The notes beneath the pieces are model-generated. The model did no database searches and was not told the origin of the DNA. It worked only from the letters and a program-made list of their open reading frames with translations. The position numbers were made by a program, and so were the translations under genes. From JAUVPY01 sp034412795 (lineage in GTDB: Bacteria; Chloroflexota; Anaerolineae; 4572-78; NAK82), in contig DAOUMD010000044.1 of the NCBI GenBank assembly GCA_034412795.1, positions 1 through 64,000 on the forward strand: a stretch of DNA of 64,000 bases, in the 5' to 3' direction. Shown piece by piece: positions 25,672 to 34,315 of this stretch (position 1 is the first letter of the stretch; each line of letters opens with the position of its first letter).

Positions 25672-26472
25672 TCAGCCGAGAGGCCGCTTAGCCGGCATCC
25701 CTGGCCGACGAGGATATTTGGCAGGAGTAGCAGAGACTTTTTTCAACATCACCAAGTGACGCGCGCCATCTAAGCCAGGGACCACCACTGGGGCGATCTC
25801 CTGTACCTGGCCACCCAGAGTATCAATCGCCTTCCGGGCAGACTCCACCTCAGCCGCCGGATTTTCTCCCTTCTGAGCGATAACCAGCCCCCCTACCCGC
25901 ACCAGGGGCAACGTCAACTCAGCCAGTGTTGCCATCCCGGCCAGCGCCCGAGCCAGCGCCAGGCCGTATCGCTCGCGGTGCACTGGATTTTGTCCCGCTT
26001 CCTCCGCTCGGGCGTTTAAGATTACCACATCTTCCAGCCCCAAACGTTCAACAAGGGCTTGAAGAAACTCGACTTTTTTGCCTGTCGCCTCCAGCAGCGT
26101 CAGGTGCAACGCAGGCAAAGCAATCTTGAGTGCCACGCCCGGAAAGCCTGCTCCAGTCCCTACATCGATCGCTCGAACATCCACGTCTGCTCTCTTGGCC
26201 GATACCCCCCAGACGCGCTCGATCACCTCCAGGCAAGACAGAGAGTCTAGGAAGTGCTTCGTCTGAACTTCCTCGCAGTCGCTGATCCGGGTCAGATTCA
26301 CTCGCTGGTTCCAGTCGATCAACGTCTCGTAATAGGCTTGATACGAGCCCAATTGGTCGTTGGTCAGCGAGATGCCCATTCTCTCAGCGCCGTCGGCCAA
26401 ACGTTTCAACGTGCTACACCCCCGCCTGGCATTATTCGTGATAAGGCCGCGTCCAAGAATAACTTTGTGCAT
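25672..26472 (-). CDS. rsmG: 16S rRNA (guanine527-N7)-methyltransferase
   Basis: SAM-dependent methyltransferase for G527 of 16S rRNA. Seen: YYETLIDWNQRVNLTRISDCEEVQTKHFLDSL, SAM loop AIDVGTGAGFPGVALKIALP, LLEATGKKVEFLQALVERLGL, ILNARAEEAGQNPVHRERYGLALARALAGMATLAELTLPLVRVGG and IAQKGENPAAEVESARKAI, all typical. The ATG at 26472 gives 266 residues, longer than usual; a TTG at 26409 with GGGGGTG upstream gives 245 residues and fits the family N-terminus better. The Lys/Arg/Pro-rich tail (SATPAKYPRRPGMPAKRPLG) is an ordinary feature for RsmG. Confidence 0.93.
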   Translation of the reverse strand: MHKVILGRGLITNNARRGCSTLKRLADGAERMGISLTNDQLGSYQAYYETLIDWNQRVNLTRISDCEEVQTKHFLDSLSCLEVIERVWGVSAKRADVDVRAIDVGTGAGFPGVALKIALPALHLTLLEATGKKVEFLQALVERLGLEDVVILNARAEEAGQNPVHRERYGLALARALAGMATLAELTLPLVRVGGLVIAQKGENPAAEVESARKAIDTLGGQVQEIAPVVVPGLDGARHLVMLKKVSATPAKYPRRPGMPAKRPLG

Positions 26473-26548
26473 TTTGAAAGACTACACTCGGAATTTTGGC
26501 CTGAAAATAGAAAGTTATTTCTGGACGCTTCCTAAGTATACCAGGTCC

Positions 26549-27061
26549 TCAACCTGTTTTCAACTCTTCAGCCTCGGGCAACTCTTTAGCTTGGGGTAAG
26601 TCTTCGGCTTCGGGCAACTCTTCAGCTTGGGGTAAGTCTTCGGCTTCGGGCAACTCTTCAGCTTCGAGTATCTCTTCAGCTTGGGGCAACTCTTCGGATT
26701 GGGGCAGACACTCTCGAATGGCGTTGACCAATTCCTCGGCCTGGAAGGGCTTGGTCATGAAGTTTTGTGCACCAGCTTCTCGCACCCGTTTGCGATTGTC
26801 GGCCGTCGGCCAAGCTGAGATAACAATGATGGGGATATTCTGAGTGGTAGGGTCTTCCTTGAGGGTGTTCATCACTCCGAATCCGTCCATTAGCGGCAAG
26901 AGCAGATCCAACAGGATTACATCTGGCTCCCATTCGCGGACTTTCTCCACACCCTCAAGCCCGTTTTTTGCCGTCTCGACGGTGAAGCCATGGGAAGTCA
27001 AGAGGGTGCTCAGCATCAGGCGGTGTTCGGTATCATCTTCAATATAGAGCACTCTACACAT
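26549..27061 (-). CDS. Response regulator with eight-fold hexapeptide tail
   Basis: 170 residues from the ATG at 27061, preceded by AAGGAGA; upstream residues open in the frame are not used. Residues 1-118 are a CheY-like receiver: acidic pair D9/D10 in IEDD, phosphoacceptor D52 in VILLDLLLPLMDG, K104 in FMTKPF. There is no DNA-binding or enzymatic output domain. Residues about 121-166 are eight tandem copies of a six-residue unit (LPEAEE, LPQAED and similar), strongly acidic and proline-spaced; the DNA shows the matching 18-bp repeat. The tail may act as a spacer or docking strand. No histidine kinase is nearby; the neighbour is an ion channel with a GAF domain. Confidence 0.85.
   Translation of the reverse strand: MCRVLYIEDDTEHRLMLSTLLTSHGFTVETAKNGLEGVEKVREWEPDVILLDLLLPLMDGFGVMNTLKEDPTTQNIPIIVISAWPTADNRKRVREAGAQNFMTKPFQAEELVNAIRECLPQSEELPQAEEILEAEELPEAEDLPQAEELPEAEDLPQAKELPEAEELKTG
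26555..26700. repeat. 18-bp tandem repeat inside the response regulator gene
   Basis: About eight copies of an 18-bp unit with the words GGGCAACTCTTCAGCTT and GGGTAAGTCTTCGGCTT alternating on the plus strand. It encodes the hexapeptide tail. Adjacent alternating units are nearly identical, as expected of recent duplication. Confidence 0.85.
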
Positions 27062-27213
27062 TGGATGTCTCCTTGGTACTTCTCTCCGTAGTTTCGTTGT
27101 GCCCAATTGGTGCTCAGTAGCTTGATAATAAGCGTTTCGTGATCCTCGCTCAAGCTATGATTCCACGTTATACACTTTATCACAAATCCATCAATATCAA
27201 GGTTACAATCTGG

Positions 27214-28809
27214 TTACAATCCAATCTGATCGGCCAAATCTACTGCATGGATGGCCGTTGCTGCGTGGTGAGAGAGGGTCATCGGCACCCGATTGTACAT
27301 ATAATATCGGGCAAGATTCTCGGGCAGGATGATGTGCAACACACCCAGCACCTGCAGGTTGGCGACCAAGGGACAGACCAGGGCAATACCTTTAACGGCG
27401 ATACAAAGCTCTGTCTCTGGCTCCAGGTCAACCTCTGCCAGATTCGGCTCTTGAAGCAGCCTGGCGACGGTCCGGCCGGTCAAATTTCCGCCCAGCTTTT
27501 CCCGTTCTGGTGGCGTAACTTCCACCAGTCCCAGTTGCGCGATCCGCAACAGTTCTTGTTTGTCTAAGTCCAGCAGGTGTATCGATGCCTGCAAACAATC
27601 AAAGTTTTGTACCATCGTCTCCACCAGCACTGAAGCCACGCCTTCGCACGAGGTCTGATTTGCCAACGACTGAGCCGCCATTTCCATTGCGATCAGTCCC
27701 TTATTCGTTTCCCCTGAGAGCAAGTCCAGTTTCTTGTGGACGCCCTTCAGTTGCGCCTGCAGTCCGTGCTGATTCTGCTCGATGCGGCTGGAATCATCCT
27801 CAACCAGCACCGAAGTCAAAGACGCAGTGAAAATACCGGTGACTGTGAATCCCAGCAATACCAGGCCGGCGGTGATGACCCGACCGGTGAATGTGTTGGG
27901 ATTATGCAAATCGGCAAAGCCCCCCGTCACGACGGTGGTGAAACTCCACCACAGACTTTCACCCATTTCCTGTAGCGATTTCTCTTCTACCCCTTCCAAT
28001 GCGCTTATGCTGAGTGCGCCGAAGATCAATAGCACTACAGCAATCAGCACCGATCGCTTCAGTAAGTTCACCTCAAATGTTTTGGTCAGTTTGTCCAGAC
28101 CGCGAAATGCAAAAAGGAGTACTCGCAATGCCCGGCCGAGACGCAGCAGCCGGAACAGTCGCAGAAAGCGGTTGATACGGACCAGGCGGCCAATGCGCAG
28201 GATACCGTAGTACGGTATTGACGAAACCAGGTCGATCCAATAGCGGCGAAAATACCAACCTTTCTCCTCCGCCAGGCTCAGGCGTAAGAAAAAGTCACCG
28301 ATTAGGAACATACAGATGACAAAATCGACGGTAATGAACCAGGCAAGCGTTCTGTGTGGCAACGGGAAGAGTAACTCGATTATCATCAATGCCAGGGCGA
28401 TAACAATCAAGACGAAAACAGCACCATCCAGATAGTAAACACGTCGTTCGCCGCCCAGTCGCTCAGCCAGACGGGTGCGCAGACGGCGTTCCAGCAGTGC
28501 ATTATTCACATCTTTCAGGTGCTTGTTCAGCTTCTCCCATTCCGTGGACAAATGCTCGATAATCTCCAGAGTTTGCTCCGTCTCCAATGGCAGCCCTTCT
28601 TCAACGTAGACCATAAAGCGCTTATCAGTCTCTGCCAGGCGACTTTCGAGGGCCTCCATTTCTACAGTCAGTGCATCACGCATCTGCCTGAGGGTATCTT
28701 CTTCACAGTCCATCAATCGCCAGGTTTGTGCGCGACGTTTGATTTCGGCGACGCGTATTTCGTGTTGCTTTGGTTCTTTGGCTTTTGGGTGCTCAAGTGT
28801 TGTGTCCAC
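27214..28809 (-). CDS. Voltage-gated-like cation channel with cytoplasmic GAF-like domain
   Basis: 531 residues from the GTG at 28809, chosen for AAAAGGAG seven bases upstream. Order: a coiled-coil N-terminus (about 15-120); six membrane helices (about 128-340) with an Arg-rich S4 (GRLVRINRFLRLFRLLRLGR); pore loop SLWWSFTTVVTGGFADL near 285-300; then VLLGFTVTGIFTASLTSVLV, a short coiled coil, and a GAF-like domain (GVASVLVETMVQNFDCLQAS to ALVCPLVANLQVLGVLHIIL, about 385-520). The fold is that of a tetrameric potassium-type channel, but the selectivity filter reads TGGFAD where potassium channels have TVGYGD, so selectivity is uncertain. The GAF domain suggests gating by a small ligand. It is upstream of the response regulator on the same strand. 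Confidence 0.83.
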   Translation of the reverse strand: MDTTLEHPKAKEPKQHEIRVAEIKRRAQTWRLMDCEEDTLRQMRDALTVEMEALESRLAETDKRFMVYVEEGLPLETEQTLEIIEHLSTEWEKLNKHLKDVNNALLERRLRTRLAERLGGERRVYYLDGAVFVLIVIALALMIIELLFPLPHRTLAWFITVDFVICMFLIGDFFLRLSLAEEKGWYFRRYWIDLVSSIPYYGILRIGRLVRINRFLRLFRLLRLGRALRVLLFAFRGLDKLTKTFEVNLLKRSVLIAVVLLIFGALSISALEGVEEKSLQEMGESLWWSFTTVVTGGFADLHNPNTFTGRVITAGLVLLGFTVTGIFTASLTSVLVEDDSSRIEQNQHGLQAQLKGVHKKLDLLSGETNKGLIAMEMAAQSLANQTSCEGVASVLVETMVQNFDCLQASIHLLDLDKQELLRIAQLGLVEVTPPEREKLGGNLTGRTVARLLQEPNLAEVDLEPETELCIAVKGIALVCPLVANLQVLGVLHIILPENLARYYMYNRVPMTLSHHAATAIHAVDLADQIGL

Positions 28810-28898
28810 GGGAGTACTCCTTTTAATACGGCTGGCGCAAATACCGTCGTCCCAAATTGCCTCGTGTATCAAAAAGCTGTAAAATGTAGCCAGATCCT

Positions 28899-28981
28899 GG
28901 GCCGGTGGCGGAATGGCAGACGCAGGGGACTTAAAATCCCCTTCCTGTAGGGGAGTGTGGGTTCGAATCCCACCCGGCCTA
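28899..28981 (+). tRNA. tRNA-Leu(TAA)
   Basis: Acceptor arms GGGCCGG and CCGGCCT pair (one G-U), discriminator A. Anticodon stem GGGGA/TCCCC encloses CTTAAAA, anticodon TAA. A variable arm and T-arm GTGGGTTCGAATCCCAC are present. 83 nt. Its last three bases overlap the stop codon of the convergent MFS gene. Confidence 0.94.
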
Positions 28982-30337
28982 CCTCTTGGCCAACTCCATT
29001 CTTTCTCTCGCCCAGCGTGGCTCTTCCACCCACCAGCGCATCAAAACCAGTGCCAGCAAGTTAAACCCGGCACTGAGCGCAAAAAGCCAATTATAGCTAA
29101 CACTGGCCAGCCATGCGCCCAGTAAGGGTGCCACCACGCTAACGATCCCCACGCCTGTGTTTGCCATGCCTATGTAGGTGGGCCGCCGTTGGGGTTCGCA
29201 GAATTCCATAGCCACCAGAATGCCGGAAACGATGATGGCTCCCAGGGTAATTCCCAGTAGGGCGAAGGTCAGATAGTACCACTCTGCCTCCTGGGCTAGC
29301 CAAGCTATGGCGAAGGCCAGACATGCGGATAGGGCACTTAGTTCCAGAGACAGCTTGTGTCCATACCGATCCGCCAGGAGTCCAAAGGCTAGATTACCCG
29401 CTGTCTGCCCCAGCAGTAGCGCGGCCGTGTAAATGCCCACTGTGCTGTCGGGTATCTCCCAGCGCTGTACGGCCGCCACGGTGACAAAGCCCGCTCCCAT
29501 GTAGCCTATGGCCAGCGTTAGCCGCGCTACCAGGAATCGACGAAAATTATGGTCTTTGCGCAGGATGCCCAGCAAGCCGGCCCAGAACTGGCGGTTGCTT
29601 TGCCGAGGTGCGGTGACCGCTTGCGCCGGTTCTCGGGTCAGGGCTATGAAAATCCAGCTCACGGTGATGCCAATCGCGGCGATGGTGAAGACGTAGACAA
29701 AATTTGTGGAAAAGCTGAAATTGCTCAAGATACGTGTGCTGAGGGCAGCGCCTAGTATCCCCGTGCCAGTACCAATAAATAAGGAAATGCCCATGAAGCG
29801 CCCGCGCCGGTCGACCGGGAAGCAACGAGCGATCAGATCCTGCCAGGACGTGGCTACCAGGCCGGCTCCCAGATGGTGCCACGCGTAGCTGATCAAGAAC
29901 AACGCCAGTGCCAGCGACGCGGAACGGCTGGCCACCAGAGCGGTACCTGCCAATATCCAGAGCGGTAGCCGTTCCAAAAAGAAGCCCAGGCTGACGACGA
30001 CCGGCTTCTTGCGGGGTAACCGTTCCACCGCATTGGCTGTGAAGAGTTGCGGTAGATACCAGCCGCCCTGGGCAATAACCGACGCCAGGCCAATCGGCAG
30101 CGGGCTGGCGCTAAGTTTGCTGATGTATAGCGGCACGATCGTACTGGAGGAGATGAAACTGGATCCGAAAAAAAAGCTGGCGCCATCAACTACGTTGACT
30201 GTGAAGTTCCAATGGTAATCACGCTCTACCTCGGCGGCAATTTCATCGTCGCCGCGCGATGGCACGGGCTTGTCAACTTGTAGCACACGGCGCAGCGCCA
30301 GCCTAAACCCAGTGTTAATCCACAGTATCAGGGGCAT
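28979..30337 (-). CDS. MFS transporter
   Basis: 452 residues from the ATG at 30337; AAGGAG lies 12 bases upstream, and the frame stays open to 30451, so the start is uncertain. Twelve membrane helices can be picked out (NVVDGASFFFGSSFISSSTIVPLYI, ASLALALFLISYAWHHLG, FVYVFTIAAIGITVSWIFIAL, WLFALSAGFNLLALVLM and others), with the MFS loop LLADRYGHKLSL between helices and a cytoplasmic loop DRRGRFMG in the N-terminal half. No substrate can be assigned; sugars, drugs and metabolites are all possible. The stop codon shares three bases with tRNA-Leu(TAA). Confidence 0.8.
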   Translation of the reverse strand: MPLILWINTGFRLALRRVLQVDKPVPSRGDDEIAAEVERDYHWNFTVNVVDGASFFFGSSFISSSTIVPLYISKLSASPLPIGLASVIAQGGWYLPQLFTANAVERLPRKKPVVVSLGFFLERLPLWILAGTALVASRSASLALALFLISYAWHHLGAGLVATSWQDLIARCFPVDRRGRFMGISLFIGTGTGILGAALSTRILSNFSFSTNFVYVFTIAAIGITVSWIFIALTREPAQAVTAPRQSNRQFWAGLLGILRKDHNFRRFLVARLTLAIGYMGAGFVTVAAVQRWEIPDSTVGIYTAALLLGQTAGNLAFGLLADRYGHKLSLELSALSACLAFAIAWLAQEAEWYYLTFALLGITLGAIIVSGILVAMEFCEPQRRPTYIGMANTGVGIVSVVAPLLGAWLASVSYNWLFALSAGFNLLALVLMRWWVEEPRWARERMELAKR

Positions 30338-30496
30338 AGCACGCAGTTTCTCCTTGAGGCAGTTTTGAAGTCTACGTTTGGTGTCGGCCAGCGCGGGGCC
30401 GGTTGGTTCAGCGTAGCAAGATATTGTAATGATGACCAGGTTAATCGTCAAAATCGAAAGGTGTCAAAAGTCGGAGACAATAGCGACAAACTTCAC

Positions 30497-30525
30497 TTGG
30501 ATAAATGCCCTGCCGGGACTATAAT
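30497..30525 (+). promoter_or_regulatory. Promoter of nifJ
   Basis: TTGGAT, 17 bases, TATAAT. Predicted start near 30532, leaving a leader of about 150 bases in which I see no convincing riboswitch. The ribosome site TAAGGAGG lies before the ATG at 30685. Confidence 0.6.
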
Positions 30526-30684
30526 ATTCACTTGGGTTAAGCAAGCATATTATCCCTGAGTGCGAGCGGCTGTTGGATTTGCTTCCCTCAGCATCCCGGC
30601 CCAGGGAAGATTATGCAACTTTGTTGATTCCCAAAAACGAACTCATTTTGTGAAATAAGATCGCTTTGTTAAGGAGGCAATATA

Positions 30685-33600
30685 ATGACACGCAGTCAGG
30701 TAACCATAGATGGCAACGAAGCTGCCGCCTATGTTGCCCACAAAACCAACGAGGTGATTGCTATCTATCCTATCACCCCTTCCTCTTCTATGGGCGAACA
30801 CGCCGATGCGTGGAGCGCCCGTGGCGAGAAGAACATCTGGGGTACAGTCCCGCTGGTTGTGGAGATGCAATCGGAGGGTGGTGCGGCCGGTGCCGTGCAC
30901 GGGGCATTGCAGACAGGCTCCCTAACCACCACCTTCACCGCCAGCCAGGGCCTGTTGCTAATGATCCCTAACATGTTCAAGATTGCCGGTGAGCTGACCA
31001 GCACCGTCTTTCATATCTCTGCTCGCACCGTGGCCACCCACGCCCTATCTATTTTCTGTGACCACGGCGATGTGATGGCAGCCCGATCCACCGGTTGGGG
31101 TATGCTCTTCTCCAACTCGGTGCAAGAGGTGATGGACTTGGCCCTCATCGCCCATTCCAGTACCCTGGAGGCACGCGTGCCTTTCTTGCATATCTTTGAT
31201 GGCTTCCGTACCTCTAGCGAGGTGATGAAGGTCGAGAAACTGACGGAAGACGATATGCATGCTATGATTGATGACGATCTGGTTCGAGCCCATCGTGCAC
31301 GTGGTATGTCACCAGATCGGCCCGTCCTCCGAGGCACAGCCCAAAACCCGGACGTCTTTTTCCAGGCCCGGGAGACGGTAAACCCCTACTACGCGGCAGT
31401 CCCAGATATCGTGCAGAAGACTATGGACAAGTTTGCGGGAGTGGTGGGCCGCCAGTATCATCTCTTCGACTATGTCGGCGCGCCGGATGCCGAGCGCGTG
31501 ATTGTTCTGATGGGCTCTGGCTGTGAGACCGCCGAGGCGACCGTAAATTACCTCGTCGGTCAGGGTCAGAAGGTGGGTATGTTAAAGGTGCGCCTGTACC
31601 GCCCATTCTCAGTCCTACATTTCTTGGATGCCTTGCCGCCCAGTGTCAAGGTGATTGCCGCTCTGGACCGCACCAAAGAGCCAGGGGCGATCGGTGAACC
31701 TTTGTACCAGGACATCGTGACCGCCATCAGCGAAGGTTTCGCCAGTGGCATTGCTCCCTTTGCTGACCATCCACGTGTGATTGGTGGTCGCTACGGCCTG
31801 TCGTCCAAGGAGTTTACGCCGGCCATGGTCAAGGCCGTCTTCGACGAGATGAGCGTGGATCAGCCCAAGAACCACTTCACCGTTGGCATCGTTGACGATG
31901 TGAGCCACACCAGTCTCGACTGCGATCCCGATTTCGATGTCGAATCCGATGACGTGGTGCGTGCTATGTTCTGGGGACTGGGTGCCGACGGTACCGTAAG
32001 CGCCAACAAGAACTCCATCAAGATCATCGGCGAAGAGACGCCCAACTACGCCCAGGGCTATTTCGTCTATGACTCTAAGAAATCTGGTGCGCGCACCGTA
32101 TCTCACCTGCGCTTTGGCCCGCGCCCCATCCTCAGCACCTATCAGATCCAAACTGCCAACTTCGTGGCTGTACACCAATTCGGCTTTCTGGAGCAGTACG
32201 ATGTTTTGGGACCCGCCGAGAAGGGCGCTACTTTCCTGCTCAACAGTCCCTATGGGCCGGATGAGATCTGGGATCACCTGCCACAGCAAGTACAGCGACA
32301 GATAATCGCCAAGAACCTGAAATTCTACATGATTGATGCCTACGAGGTGGCCAGAGAGACCGGCATGGGCGTGCGCATCAACACCATCATGCAGACCTGC
32401 TTCTTCGCCATCAGCGGCGTGTTACCCAAGGATGAAGCGATTGAGGAGATCAAGAAGGCCATCAAGAAGACCTATGGCAAGCGGGGCGAAGCGGTCGTGC
32501 AGAAGAACTACGCGGCCGTGGACGCAGCCATAGCCTATCTTCACCAGGTGAAGGTCCCCGACGATGCGACCAGCCTCCTCGAAATGCCGCCGGTGGTGTC
32601 GCCCGAAGCGCCCGAATTCGTGCAGAACGTGACCGCCAGGATTATGGCTGGCGAGGGAGACCTGCTGCCGGTCAGCGCCATGCCGGTTGACGGCACTTTC
32701 CCCACTGCTACCACCAAGTGGGAGAAGCGCAACGTCGGCCTGGAAGTGCCAGTCTGGGAGCCGGATGTCTGTATCCAGTGTGGCAAGTGTGTGTTGGTCT
32801 GCCCCCACGCCGTCATCCGCTCCAAGATCTACGATGAAAGCTCTCTGGCTGGAGCCCCGGAGACCTTCAAGTCCACCAGTGCCCGCTGGAAAGACTTGAA
32901 GGACAGGAAGTTCACCCTGCAAGTGGCTGTTGAGGATTGCACCGGGTGTGCTATGTGCGTGGAGGTTTGCCCGGCCAAGGATAAGAGCCAGGCAGGCCGG
33001 AAGGCCATCAACATGGAACTGCAACTGCCGCTGCGCGAGCAAGAGGCAGAGAACTGGGAGTTCTTCCTGAGTCTACCGGACTTCCCGCGCCACGATGGCA
33101 TGAACTTCAACAACGTCAAGAATGTGCAGCTCCTGCGGCCTCTCTTCGAGTTCTCGGGTGCCTGCGCAGGCTGTGGCGAAACACCATACGTCAAGCTGCT
33201 CAGCCAGTTCTTCGGAGATCGCGCCATTATCGCCAACGCGACGGGCTGTTCCAGCATCTACGGTGGCAACTTGCCTACTACGCCTTATGCAGTTGACGAC
33301 GAGGGGCGGGGACCGACATGGAACAACTCGCTCTTCGAAGATAACGCCGAGTTTGGCTTTGGTATGCGACTGACTTTGGATAAGCAGACCGAATACGCCC
33401 GCGAACTGGTGGAACGTTTACGAGATCAGATCGGCACTGAGTTGGCCGATGCGCTTCTCAGCGCCGACCAGTCCGACGAGGCTGGCATAGATGCTCAACG
33501 CCAGCGGGTGGCGGAGCTGAAGGCTAAGCTGGCAGGCAGCGACGATCCTTCTGCAAAAGACTTAACGAGCTTGGCCGATGTGTTGGTCAAGAAGAGCGTC

Positions 33601-34233
33601 TGGATTTTGGGCGGCGATGGTTGGGCTTATGACATTGGCTACGGTGGGTTGGATCACGTGCTGGCCAGCGGGCGCAACGTTAATGTGCTCGTGCTAGACA
33701 CCGAGGTCTACTCCAACACGGGAGGTCAGGCCTCCAAGGCCACGGGGCTTGGTGCGGTGGCCAAGTTCGCTGCCGGCGGCAAACCCACTCCCAAGAAGGA
33801 TTTGGGTATGATGGCCATGACCTACGGCAACGTCTACGTGGCCGAGGTGGCCATGGGCGCTAACGATGCCCATACCATCCGGGTCTTCTTGGAGGCTGAG
33901 GCCTACGATGGCCCATCCTTGATCATTGCCTACAGCCACTGTATCGCTCACGGCATTGACATGGCCAAGGGCTTGGACCAGCAGAAACTGGCCGTCACTT
34001 CTGGCTATTGGCCTCTCTACCGCTACAACCCGGCCCTGAAAGACGAAGGTAAGAATCCGCTGCAGCTCGATTCCAAAGCGCCCAAGGTTCCGCTCAAGGA
34101 TTACGTGTACAACGAGACTCGCTATCGTATGCTGGCCCAGAGCAACCCCGAAGCTGCTGAGCGTCTCCTGATCCTTGCACAAGATGCAGTGAAGGAACGC
34201 TGGGAAAAATACGAGCAGATGGCGAACATGTAG
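30685..34233 (+). CDS. nifJ: Pyruvate:ferredoxin (flavodoxin) oxidoreductase, single chain
   Basis: 1182 residues, full length. Oxidises pyruvate plus CoA to acetyl-CoA and CO2, reducing ferredoxin; oxygen-sensitive, cytoplasmic. Domains in order: domain I DGNEAAAYVAHKTNEVIAIYPITPSS; domain II transketolase-like (VIVLMGSGCETAEATVNYLV); gamma domain (VRAMFWGLGADGTVSANKNSIKIIGE); two 4Fe-4S clusters in CIQCGKCVLVCP (about 696) and CTGCAMCVEVCP (about 752); and the TPP domain with CAGCGETPYVKLL, NATGCSSIYGGNLPTTPY and GGDGWAYDIGYGGLDHVLASGRNVNVLVLDTEVYSNTGGQ. Points to anaerobic or facultative metabolism. TAAGGAGG ribosome site. A perfect hairpin follows the stop codon. Confidence 0.97.
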   Translation: MTRSQVTIDGNEAAAYVAHKTNEVIAIYPITPSSSMGEHADAWSARGEKNIWGTVPLVVEMQSEGGAAGAVHGALQTGSLTTTFTASQGLLLMIPNMFKIAGELTSTVFHISARTVATHALSIFCDHGDVMAARSTGWGMLFSNSVQEVMDLALIAHSSTLEARVPFLHIFDGFRTSSEVMKVEKLTEDDMHAMIDDDLVRAHRARGMSPDRPVLRGTAQNPDVFFQARETVNPYYAAVPDIVQKTMDKFAGVVGRQYHLFDYVGAPDAERVIVLMGSGCETAEATVNYLVGQGQKVGMLKVRLYRPFSVLHFLDALPPSVKVIAALDRTKEPGAIGEPLYQDIVTAISEGFASGIAPFADHPRVIGGRYGLSSKEFTPAMVKAVFDEMSVDQPKNHFTVGIVDDVSHTSLDCDPDFDVESDDVVRAMFWGLGADGTVSANKNSIKIIGEETPNYAQGYFVYDSKKSGARTVSHLRFGPRPILSTYQIQTANFVAVHQFGFLEQYDVLGPAEKGATFLLNSPYGPDEIWDHLPQQVQRQIIAKNLKFYMIDAYEVARETGMGVRINTIMQTCFFAISGVLPKDEAIEEIKKAIKKTYGKRGEAVVQKNYAAVDAAIAYLHQVKVPDDATSLLEMPPVVSPEAPEFVQNVTARIMAGEGDLLPVSAMPVDGTFPTATTKWEKRNVGLEVPVWEPDVCIQCGKCVLVCPHAVIRSKIYDESSLAGAPETFKSTSARWKDLKDRKFTLQVAVEDCTGCAMCVEVCPAKDKSQAGRKAINMELQLPLREQEAENWEFFLSLPDFPRHDGMNFNNVKNVQLLRPLFEFSGACAGCGETPYVKLLSQFFGDRAIIANATGCSSIYGGNLPTTPYAVDDEGRGPTWNNSLFEDNAEFGFGMRLTLDKQTEYARELVERLRDQIGTELADALLSADQSDEAGIDAQRQRVAELKAKLAGSDDPSAKDLTSLADVLVKKSVWILGGDGWAYDIGYGGLDHVLASGRNVNVLVLDTEVYSNTGGQASKATGLGAVAKFAAGGKPTPKKDLGMMAMTYGNVYVAEVAMGANDAHTIRVFLEAEAYDGPSLIIAYSHCIAHGIDMAKGLDQQKLAVTSGYWPLYRYNPALKDEGKNPLQLDSKAPKVPLKDYVYNETRYRMLAQSNPEAAERLLILAQDAVKERWEKYEQMANM

Positions 34234-34279
34234 TAAAACGTGAAGCGTTACTGTTTATGTGTAACGCTTCACGTTTTAC
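34233..34279. repeat. Perfect 19-bp inverted repeat after nifJ
   Basis: GTAAAACGTGAAGCGTTAC (34233-34251) and its exact reverse complement (34261-34279). Same GTAAAACGTGA word as the repeats at 43622-43698 and 47344-47429. The first base is the last base of the nifJ stop codon. It may attenuate read-through into the next gene. Confidence 0.8.
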
Positions 34280-34315
34280 GTACCAGGCTGTACTGCAAGA
34301 AAGGGATAATGAGCT

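Noticed and set aside
28913..29125. Open frame starting within tRNA-Leu(TAA)
   Set aside because: Translation of a tRNA sense strand; the rest is antisense to the MFS gene.
30640..30665. Rex-like half site TTGTGAAATAAG before nifJ
   Set aside because: Only one half matches the known redox-repressor palindrome; the second half is missing.
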